58,299 nt of DNA, from positions 1-58,299 of the forward strand of contig JAPPDF010000095.1 of the NCBI GenBank assembly GCA_028875575.1, given 5' to 3'. Source of the DNA: Acidobacteriota bacterium. GTDB lineage: Bacteria; Acidobacteriota; Terriglobia; Versatilivoradales; Versatilivoraceae. Below, piece after piece: positions 51,537 through 58,299 of the stretch. Position numbers and translations under genes: made by a program. The number at the start of each line of letters is the position of its first letter. The stretch's first letter is position 1. Under the pieces are notes generated by a model. That model was not told where the DNA came from. It saw only the letters and a program-made list of their open reading frames with translations, and searched no databases.

Positions 51537-52769
51537 ATGATTCGACGCGACTTCATGAGGTCTGCCCTGACCCTTGGGGCTGCCTCCGGGACCGGTCTCT
51601 CTCTGGGGACGGCAACCCTGTCGGCGGCCAAGAAGACCTCCAAGCCAAAGTATCGGGCCGGCGTGGTTGGCCTGGGATGGACGGGGGTCCTCTATGACGT
51701 CGCCAAACGGGACGGTTCACACCGCCAGGGCCCCTGGTGGGATCCGGCCTACAAAGTGGAGGACACCCGGCGCATTACCCCCGAGGTGGATGTCCACCGC
51801 AAGTTCCACCACCACGACCATCCGGGCTTCGAGGGATTGCCCTCCTCCTATGCCGAGGCTCTGTGGGATCGTCCCGAAGTCGAGCTGGTGGCCGGGGCCG
51901 AGCGGGATGTGGACCGCCTGAAGATTTTCGGGGATCGCTACGGCATCAAGGCCCTCTACACCGACGCCCTGGAAATGTACGAAAAGGAGGCGCTGGACAT
52001 CGTGGCCGTCTGCACCAACACCAAGGGTCGGGCCTTCCTGACGGTCAAGGCTGCCGAGGCCGGAGCCAAGGCCATCTTCACCGAGAAGCCCATGGCCTTC
52101 ACCCTGGAAGAGGCCGACCGCATGGTGAAGGTCTGCGCCGACCGGGGGATCCCCCTTTCCTGCGGAGCCATCACCACCACCCACCCCTCTTTCGCCAAGG
52201 CCAAGGAACTGGTGACCGGCGGCGCCATCGGTGAGGTGACCTCCATTGAAGCCAGAGGCGCCAGCGCCCAGCACCAGAACTGGTCCTACTTTCTGGACAG
52301 CCCGCCGGCCTGGGTGAGCGCCACGGGAGACCCGCCCCGCCGTCCCGGCGGCAGCACCGAGTTTGGCGGCCAGGGCATGCTGGTGGCGGAGAACGGACAG
52401 GTGGTCCACTTCAGAAAAGGGGCCCCGGGTGTGAGGATCAGCGGGACCAAGGGCGAAATCCAGTTCAGTTTCCGCCCCGGCTGGCAGTTGTTTCAGGAAG
52501 TGACTCCGCCCGGAGGCAGAAAGCAGATGGTGGAAATGCCCTGGCCGGCGCCTCGGTTCATTCCCCCTTATGGAGCGGTTTACAGCCTGGACGACCTGAT
52601 GAGGTGCCTGGCCGGAGAGATGGATGAACCCAAGAACTCCGGCCGGCGGGTGGCCACCGCCATCGAGGTCGAAGTCGCCCTCAAGCAGTCCTCGGCCCAG
52701 GGCGGCGCCCGGGTCTCCCTGCCGCTCGAGGATCGGTCCCTGGGCCTGCTCTACGACTGGTTCCGTTAG
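51537..52769 (+). CDS. Gfo/Idh/MocA oxidoreductase C, Tat-exported
   Basis: This 410-residue third tandem member has an AAGGAGG ribosome binding site, leader IRRDFMRSALTLGAASGTG, GLGWTGVLYD and the canonical active-site EKP (IFTEKPMAFTL). It keeps VHRKFHHHDHPGFEG but is clearly more diverged than A and B, so it predates the A/B exchange. The close spacing of the three genes and the cyclase gene supports a single transcript. Confidence 0.88.
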   Translation: MIRRDFMRSALTLGAASGTGLSLGTATLSAAKKTSKPKYRAGVVGLGWTGVLYDVAKRDGSHRQGPWWDPAYKVEDTRRITPEVDVHRKFHHHDHPGFEGLPSSYAEALWDRPEVELVAGAERDVDRLKIFGDRYGIKALYTDALEMYEKEALDIVAVCTNTKGRAFLTVKAAEAGAKAIFTEKPMAFTLEEADRMVKVCADRGIPLSCGAITTTHPSFAKAKELVTGGAIGEVTSIEARGASAQHQNWSYFLDSPPAWVSATGDPPRRPGGSTEFGGQGMLVAENGQVVHFRKGAPGVRISGTKGEIQFSFRPGWQLFQEVTPPGGRKQMVEMPWPAPRFIPPYGAVYSLDDLMRCLAGEMDEPKNSGRRVATAIEVEVALKQSSAQGGARVSLPLEDRSLGLLYDWFR

Positions 52770-52792
52770 AACTCAAAAGGAAACATTCTTCC

Positions 52793-53473
52793 ATGACCGA
52801 GTCCATCCTGGATTTTGACAAGCTGAGAGTCGTTGACCTTTCCAAGCCGCTGGACCCCGCCACCGAGAAGAGGCGATGCAAGCTCCATCGCCACCACACC
52901 TTTATCGGCGGGGTGGACGGATACCATGCCCACATCGACATCACCTCCCACCTGGGGACTCACCTGGAGTTTCCCTACCACTTCAGGCACGAGTGGAAGG
53001 ACGGCATGCAGCTCCCGATCGAGAACTTCCTGGGACGGGGCATCCTGCTGAACCTGGAGACCGCCCGCCCGCGGGAGCTGATCCGGACCGAGGACCTGGA
53101 ACAGGCGGACCGGGGCCGGATACGGCCGGGGGACACGGTCCTGCTGGATTCTCCCTTTCACAGCACGCCCTTCGTACACTCGCCCGACGACCAGCGCCCT
53201 GACATGTCCGAGGAAGTCGGACGCTGGTTTCTGGAAAAGAAGGTCAAGTGCGTCGGCTGGGGCGACGGCATCGCGATCGAAAACCACGTCCAGGGGTGCA
53301 TCGCCTGTCACGAGTTGCTCCTGGGCAATGACATTCTCCTGCTGGAGGTGGTTTGCAACATCGATCAGCTTCGGGCGGAGACCTTCATGATCACCTTCAC
53401 CCCCCTGCCCATTCATGGCCTGGACTCCTGTCCGGTACGGGTGGTGGCAGTGGAGGGGATTCCGGGAGTCTAG
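52793..53473 (+). CDS. Cyclase family protein (kynurenine formamidase-like)
   Basis: This 226-residue metal-dependent hydrolase matches the cyclase family (PF04199). The signature HxGTHxDxPxH appears as SHLGTHLEFPYHF, with Glu in place of the usual Asp. A later HVQGCIACHELL contributes further possible ligands. The family contains arylformamidases, isatin hydrolase and polyketide cyclase-like enzymes. It follows oxidoreductase C by 23 bases and is likely cytoplasmic, as no signal peptide is seen. Confidence 0.85.
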   Translation: MTESILDFDKLRVVDLSKPLDPATEKRRCKLHRHHTFIGGVDGYHAHIDITSHLGTHLEFPYHFRHEWKDGMQLPIENFLGRGILLNLETARPRELIRTEDLEQADRGRIRPGDTVLLDSPFHSTPFVHSPDDQRPDMSEEVGRWFLEKKVKCVGWGDGIAIENHVQGCIACHELLLGNDILLLEVVCNIDQLRAETFMITFTPLPIHGLDSCPVRVVAVEGIPGV

Positions 53474-53653
53474 CTCGCACACCTAAACCGGGCGCGACCG
53501 CATGGTGAGGGGCTTCTATTCCTGTCCCTTCCGGCGCCCAATCATCCAAAGTTCGGATCGACCGTACCATCCGGGCCATGCCGGCAATCGAAGACCGCAA
53601 CCCGGCCCCACCGCAACCGAGTCGTCGAATCCACCTGACGGAGGCAAATAGCG

Positions 53654-55345
53654 ATGCTGGGACTGCAGGCCCTGGACTGGGCCATCCTGATCCTCTACAT
53701 CTGTATCGTGGCCTACCTGGGACTCTTCCTGGGCGCCAGGAAGACCCGATCCCTGGGCGATTTCTTTATTGCCGGCGGATCCTGGGGCAAGCTGCCGGCC
53801 TTTCTCTTCAACTTCAGCTCGGCCTTGGCCGGGGCCGAAGCGGTGGTGGTCAGCGCCGCCGCCTACCGCAGCGGGCTGTCGGGCATCTGGCTCTGGTGGT
53901 CCCAGTTGTTCGCCACGCCCATGTACTACCTCTTCTCGGTGGTCTACAAGCGGGCCCGAGTCTTCAACATGGCCGAATTCTTCGAGCTGCGCTTCGGTCC
54001 CGGCGTAGCCACCCTCTATTCGGTCCTGGGACTGCTCATCTCGGTCAACTTCATCGGCATCTTCATCACCGGAGGGGGAAAAGTCCTGGCGGCCATCACC
54101 ACCCTCTCGGTGGACTCGGCCGTGCTGATCTGCTGCACCCTGGTGGCCCTCTACGTGGCCACCGGCGGCGCCATGTCGTCCCTGCTGACCGATCTCTTTC
54201 AGGGCATCCTCTGCCTGGTGGTGCTGAGCTTCGGCCTCCTGCCCTTCCTCTGGAAAGCGGCCGGCGGGCTGGACGCCCTGGCGGCCCTGCCCGACGCGAC
54301 CTGGTCGCTGCAGTCTGTGGAGATCCCCTGGACCTATGTGATCGCGCTGCTCTTTTCCGGCGCGGTGGGCTCGGTGGTGGCACCCAACATCCTGACCTGG
54401 ATCGCCATTGCCCGCGACGAGAGGACAGGCACCCAGTGCGGCTGGGCCCACGTCTGGAAGCGGCTCATCACCATCCTCTTCGCCCTTTACGGCATTCTCT
54501 TCGCCATCTACTATCCCGGCCTGGAAGACCCGGAACTGGCCTGGGGGACGCTGATGAAGTCGCTGCTGCCCGCCGGAGTGCTGGGACTGCTGGTGGCCAG
54601 CTTTGCCGCCGCCCTGATGTCCTCGGTGGACACCTTCGCCACCACCACCTCGGGGCTGGTGGTCGACTACCTCTACCGGAAGCGGCTCTTCCGCGCTCGC
54701 TCGCCGCGCTTCTACATCACCCATGCCCGGATCTGGGGGTTCATCGCCGTCTTCCTGGGATACGTCACCACCCGCTTTCTGGAGAACATCATTCAATACA
54801 TCGAGTTGGGCTGGTCGCTGATTTCCTTCATCTCGGTTCCCCTCTACTTCGGCCTGGTATGGAGACGCGCCAATCGCCAGGCGCTCTGGGCCGGGGTGAC
54901 GACCGGCGCCCTGCTGTTCCTGTGGCTCAAGGTGTGGCTGCAGGCCTCCTTCGAGTACACCGTCTTCATCCCCACGCTGGCTTGCACCCTGGTCACCTGG
55001 CTGGTCAGCCTTCGCACGCCCCCGGAAGACGAGACCTTGCTCAACCGCTTCTACGCCATCCTGAGCACCCCGGTGGGCCAGGACGAGAAACTGCGCCAGG
55101 CCGGCATTCAACTGCCGGCCATGGCCGGTACGGATGCCGCTCAACCTCCGGCGCCGGACCCGGAGAAGATCGGTGAGCTCTACCGGTTCTACGCCCGGGA
55201 CAAGATCTACGGATCCTCCAGCACCATCGAGCTGCGGCGGGAAGCAGGGCTGCAGTGGTTCTACAGGGGGTTCGTGTCGATCACCCTCTGGTGCCTGGGC
55301 CTGATCGGGGCGGCTTTGGCCTTCTCCTGGTGGATGCAGTCCTGA
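53654..55345 (+). CDS. Sodium:solute symporter (SSS family) 1
   Basis: This 563-residue membrane protein has about thirteen to fourteen hydrophobic segments. DFFIAGGSWGKLPAFLFNFS is the SSS entry motif and AALMSSVDTFATTTSGLVVD the sodium-site helix. A hydrophilic loop of about 100 residues near the C-terminus ends in one last helix. GGAGG precedes the ATG. It should import a product of the upstream hydrolases with sodium. Confidence 0.9.
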   Translation: MLGLQALDWAILILYICIVAYLGLFLGARKTRSLGDFFIAGGSWGKLPAFLFNFSSALAGAEAVVVSAAAYRSGLSGIWLWWSQLFATPMYYLFSVVYKRARVFNMAEFFELRFGPGVATLYSVLGLLISVNFIGIFITGGGKVLAAITTLSVDSAVLICCTLVALYVATGGAMSSLLTDLFQGILCLVVLSFGLLPFLWKAAGGLDALAALPDATWSLQSVEIPWTYVIALLFSGAVGSVVAPNILTWIAIARDERTGTQCGWAHVWKRLITILFALYGILFAIYYPGLEDPELAWGTLMKSLLPAGVLGLLVASFAAALMSSVDTFATTTSGLVVDYLYRKRLFRARSPRFYITHARIWGFIAVFLGYVTTRFLENIIQYIELGWSLISFISVPLYFGLVWRRANRQALWAGVTTGALLFLWLKVWLQASFEYTVFIPTLACTLVTWLVSLRTPPEDETLLNRFYAILSTPVGQDEKLRQAGIQLPAMAGTDAAQPPAPDPEKIGELYRFYARDKIYGSSSTIELRREAGLQWFYRGFVSITLWCLGLIGAALAFSWWMQS

Positions 55346-55346
55346 C

Positions 55347-56858
55347 ATGGCGACAATCGACTGGTTGATCCTGGCGGCTTACCTGGTGCTGATCGTCTTC
55401 ATGGGGGGATGGTTTGCGCGCCGCCAGAACAGCACCGAGGACTTTTTCCTGGGCGGGCGCTCCGTGCCCTGGTGGGCGGTGGGCTTCTCCTTCTTCGGCT
55501 CCTCCATCAGCACCGGGACCTTTCTGGCCTTTCCGGGTCAGGGGTACGGGGGCGACTGGATCCCCCACCTCTCCCACCTGATCTTTCCCGTCATCGCCGT
55601 TCTGGCCGCCTGCTGGGTGATTCCCTACTACCGGCAGCGGGTCCGCATGAGCGCCTATGAATTCCTGGAGCAGCGCTTCGGGTACGGCACCCGCTGCTAC
55701 GCCTCGTTGATCTACGTCCTTTACCACCTCTTCCGCAACGGAATGATCCTGTTCCTGATGGCCAAGGCCCTCAACGCCATGACGGGATGGGACCCGGTGA
55801 CCATTCTGGTCGTGTGCGGCATCCTGGCTCTCCTCTACACCATGTTCGGAGGACTGGAGGCCGTGATCTGGACCGACGTCCTGCAATCGGTCACCCTGTT
55901 CGGCGGGGGGTTGTTCTGCCTCTGGTTTCTGACCCTCGGCTCGGACGAGGGCGCCTTTCACCTGTTCCAGGTCGCCGGGGACGCCGGCAAGTTCAAGCTG
56001 GTGGACTGGTCCCTGGACCTGTCTCATCCGACCATCGTGGTGATCATTCTCTACGGACTTGTCCACCACGGCACCTACTACACGACCAGTCAGGACGTGG
56101 CTCAGCGCTACCTGGCCGCCTCCAGCACCCGTTCCTCTCAAAAGGCTCTCTTGTGCGGCGGGTTCAGCATCGTGACCACCTGGACCCTCTTTCTGCTGAT
56201 TGGCTCCCTTCTCTATGCCTATTACCAGATTCACCCCGGCCAACTGCCGGCTGAAATCGCCGCCAAGGAGACCCAGATCTTCCCCTTCTTCGTGATGAAC
56301 TCCATTCCCCCGGGAATCTCCGGACTCATCCTGGCCGGAATGTGCGCGGCCGCCATGTCCAGCCTGGACACCACCATCAACAGCCTGGCCATGATCACGG
56401 TTCGGGACTTCTACCTGCACTTCCGTCCGGAAGCCAGCGACCACCGCCAGCTTGTGCTGGGGCGGATCGCTTCCGGTTTTTGGGGTGTTCTGGGAATAGG
56501 CTCGGGGTTGTTGATGCTGGCTGGCGTAGAGAGGGCCTACTATTTCGGCGCCACCGTGAGCTCCTTCATCGGCGGCGGTATTCTGGGACTCTTCCTGCTG
56601 GGAATGTTCGTCCCGAGAGCCCATACCCGCGGCGTCTGGGTGGGCGTGATCACCGGAATAGCCATCTCGGTCTGGGGGGGAGCAGACACGATTCTGGAGA
56701 TGCTGGGCGCCTCGTCAGCCCTCATCGACAGCGTGCGCTTCCCCTGGCACCCCTGGATGATCATGGGCCTGGGAAACATCGCCTCCTTCACCGTGGGCTG
56801 GCTGGCCAGTGTGGTGCTGCCCGACGGGAGGAACACTGCTCCCGCGGCCGCCCCGTAG
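55347..56858 (+). CDS. Sodium:solute symporter (SSS family) 2
   Basis: This 503-residue protein starts one base after the stop of symporter 1, so translation is coupled. It has DFFLGGRSVPWWAVGFSFFG, the classic SSS motif, and AAAMSSLDTTINSLAMITV for the sodium site. It differs strongly from symporter 1, so two substrates or a heteromeric arrangement are possible. It closes the plus-strand run. Confidence 0.9.
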   Translation: MATIDWLILAAYLVLIVFMGGWFARRQNSTEDFFLGGRSVPWWAVGFSFFGSSISTGTFLAFPGQGYGGDWIPHLSHLIFPVIAVLAACWVIPYYRQRVRMSAYEFLEQRFGYGTRCYASLIYVLYHLFRNGMILFLMAKALNAMTGWDPVTILVVCGILALLYTMFGGLEAVIWTDVLQSVTLFGGGLFCLWFLTLGSDEGAFHLFQVAGDAGKFKLVDWSLDLSHPTIVVIILYGLVHHGTYYTTSQDVAQRYLAASSTRSSQKALLCGGFSIVTTWTLFLLIGSLLYAYYQIHPGQLPAEIAAKETQIFPFFVMNSIPPGISGLILAGMCAAAMSSLDTTINSLAMITVRDFYLHFRPEASDHRQLVLGRIASGFWGVLGIGSGLLMLAGVERAYYFGATVSSFIGGGILGLFLLGMFVPRAHTRGVWVGVITGIAISVWGGADTILEMLGASSALIDSVRFPWHPWMIMGLGNIASFTVGWLASVVLPDGRNTAPAAAP

Positions 56859-56984
56859 AGAGGTGAGGGCCGCCGATTACGGGAGCCTTGTGCAAATTTC
56901 GCAACGGCGCAGGTATCTTGCCGATAATCTCGATGTTCTGCCTCTTTCAATATCGGCTGCGACCCGGTGAAAAACGCTGTGTAA

Positions 56985-57032
56985 CCACAAAAAGCACAAA
57001 AGTCATAAATTATGATTTTGTGCCCTTTGTGG
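56985..57032. terminator. Long hairpin between convergent genes
   Basis: CCACAAAAAGCACAAAAG (56985-57002) continues into TCATAA, and the complementary TTATGATTTTGTGC continues to 57032, giving about 23 paired bases with one bulge, two mismatches and a one-base loop. It lies between symporter 2 and the convergent cupin gene. A bidirectional terminator or a small repeated element are both possible. The rest of 56859-57076 shows nothing else. Confidence 0.6.
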
Positions 57033-57076
57033 CCACTCCCGGCAAACGTCCGGCTGCCGAAATTTGCAAGAGGCTC

Positions 57077-57499
57077 TCAAGGATTAGTCGGCGCGGTGCA
57101 GACCAGGATCTCCATGGTTTCCTCGCCGGTGTTGTCCACGGCGTGCTCGCACCAGGCGGGAAGGTGGACGAACACTCCCGGCTTTACGGGCACCCTGCGG
57201 CCCGCCAGAATCATGTCGCCGCTGCCCCGCAGAACCAGATAACACTCCTCGGTGTAGTGACTTGCCGTCTCCGAGGTCACGTGGGGCGGCAGATAGTACA
57301 TGGTCAACCCGAAGTTCTTGGAAGGAGCCTTGGGGTTGGTGGGATGCAGCACCCGTACCCCGACCCCTTCGCTGCCCGGAAACTGGAGCGGCAATCCGTC
57401 CTGGACGGTCACCACGTTGGGCTGAACCGGTTCCGCCGGCTTGGGGACCGGCGGCTCCCCGCCACTTTGATAGCCCTTGTACTGGGTAATCTTGGCCAC
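57077..57499 (-). CDS. Cupin-domain protein
   Basis: This 140-residue single-domain cupin has SHYTEECYLVLRGSGDMIL for the first metal-binding motif and GVFVHLPAWCEHAVDNTG for the second. No signal peptide is seen. Small cupins can be isomerases, dioxygenases or sensors; the position between symporters and the TIM-barrel gene suggests a role in the same catabolic locus. Confidence 0.85.
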   Translation of the reverse strand: MAKITQYKGYQSGGEPPVPKPAEPVQPNVVTVQDGLPLQFPGSEGVGVRVLHPTNPKAPSKNFGLTMYYLPPHVTSETASHYTEECYLVLRGSGDMILAGRRVPVKPGVFVHLPAWCEHAVDNTGEETMEILVCTAPTNP

Positions 57500-57569
57500 T
57501 TGAGCACCTCGTTTCTCTGCGGGGGCAACCCCTGAATATCAGCTCCAACTACCCGGCAGCCACTGTCCA

Positions 57570-58299
57570 CTACGGCGTCCACACACGGTAAGGCCCCGTG
57601 TCCGGATCCTGGCCGCGGGCGAAGTTCTTGCCGTCCAGGTATTTCACCTCTATCTCCACGTCCTTCAGGGCCAGCTCGGGGATGATGTCGTCGTCGCGAT
57701 GGTGCAGCGTCACTTCCACCTGGTTCTTGCCCTGCATGGGCCAGTGGTCCCGCGGCAGCCGGTAGATGTACCAATAGCCGAAGACGCGGTAACGCGGGGC
57801 CCTCATGCGGTAGACCCGGTTGATTTTTCTCAGGCTCGATTTGGGCAGCTTCTTGCCGTTGAAGCGGAACTCCATGCGGTCGGTTTCGGTGGCTCCGGTC
57901 AGCCGGAAGCGGAGCAGGACCTCGTGGACTCGGCCCATCTTGTCCCAACGCGGCAGGTCATCCGAGACCGCTAGGTGGGTCTTTACCGGCTGGTTCACTT
58001 TCAGAGTCTTGGGCAGAGGCATCTGAGGTCCGGTCGCCCTCTGCCTGGTAGGGACGTAGTAAAACTTATCCTTGGCGGTCATGATATCGGGGTGGCTCAT
58101 CTCCCGCAACTGGGCATAGAACTCAGCGCGGTAGGGATAGGCCGTGAACCACTGGGATAGATAGAGTCCATCGATGCCCTGGGCCCAATAGTTGCAGGCC
58201 ACGGCTCGAATGAACTCGATGGTGCCGTTGTCCAGCCTGTCGGATTGAACTTCGGGCTGGATGACGGCATGCACCCGGCAATCCCTGTTCCGGGCCGCT
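57570..58299 (-). CDS. TIM-barrel glycosidase-like protein, partial (5' end beyond window)
   Basis: The frame is open to the right edge, and only the C-terminal 242 or so residues are visible. CRVHAVIQPE, RAVACNYWAQGIDGLYLSQW and YWYIYRLPRDHWP match CRIHAGTNAV, RGVACNYWAQGVDGLYLGQW and YWYIYRLDRDHWP of the protein at 44817-46514, so the two are paralogues placed at opposite ends of the locus and on opposite strands. The beta-sandwich end is complete. Confidence 0.82.
   Translation of the reverse strand, partial: AARNRDCRVHAVIQPEVQSDRLDNGTIEFIRAVACNYWAQGIDGLYLSQWFTAYPYRAEFYAQLREMSHPDIMTAKDKFYYVPTRQRATGPQMPLPKTLKVNQPVKTHLAVSDDLPRWDKMGRVHEVLLRFRLTGATETDRMEFRFNGKKLPKSSLRKINRVYRMRAPRYRVFGYWYIYRLPRDHWPMQGKNQVEVTLHHRDDDIIPELALKDVEIEVKYLDGKNFARGQDPDTGPYRVWTP

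Noticed and set aside
53516-55348. 610-codon minus-strand frame over symporter 1
   Set aside because: Antisense shadow rich in Gly, Gln and Asp; the plus strand has SSS motifs.

Overview
The window looks like chromosome from a GC-rich, diderm, free-living bacterium, most probably an Acidobacteriota member. This is inferred, not proven. LpxD points to a lipid A outer membrane. The DUF2203 protein, the SpoIVB-like S55 peptidase, a radical SAM protein of the tetraether/membrane-spanning-lipid synthase type, and a large set of Tat-exported Gfo/Idh/MocA oxidoreductases all fit that phylum. No rRNA, tRNA, CRISPR array or phage gene was recognised.

Layout. 0-0.25 kb: copy 1 of a MITE-like element. 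0.27-4.5 kb: secreted propeller protein and S55 peptidase. 4.8-20.3 kb: mostly housekeeping genes (mobA, a HicAB module, an ArnT-like glycosyltransferase, trxA, mutY, lpxD, a zincin, a methyltransferase, an M19 dipeptidase, rpsA, sodB, fabH, murB, yggX). 20.3-25.3 kb: a four-gene phosphonate catabolism operon (transporter, phnA, phnY, hpnZ-like). 25.5-30.1 kb: moaA, erpA, a [2Fe-2S] protein and the radical SAM protein. 30.1-30.8 kb: no gene seen. 30.8-36.3 kb: LonN-domain protein, NSS transporter, VKOR, PhyH dioxygenase and a Tat-exported propeller protein. 36.3-44.5 kb: an accessory stretch with VapBC-like, HicAB, DUF4258-type and Phd-type toxin-antitoxin parts, MITE copy 2, a solitary MITE end, a second propeller protein and a tandem pair of amidohydrolases. 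44.8-58.3 kb: a catabolic locus with a Tat-exported TIM-barrel hydrolase-like protein, a CehA/McbA-type metallohydrolase, three tandem Gfo/Idh/MocA oxidoreductases, a cyclase-family hydrolase, two sodium/solute symporters, a cupin, and a second TIM-barrel paralogue cut by the right edge.

How the genes fit together. The phosphonate operon should import a C2 phosphonate and oxidise it to phosphonoacetate, which PhnA cleaves to acetate and phosphate. The 44.8-58.3 kb locus reads as exported enzymes that process an unknown sugar, glycoside or cyclic substrate, followed by sodium-driven uptake. Its tandem genes show recent gene conversion (512 identical bases). The most interesting items are the 245-bp MITE-like element with conserved inverted ends and internal fold, the candidate membrane-spanning lipid synthase, and the uncharacterised exported catabolic locus.
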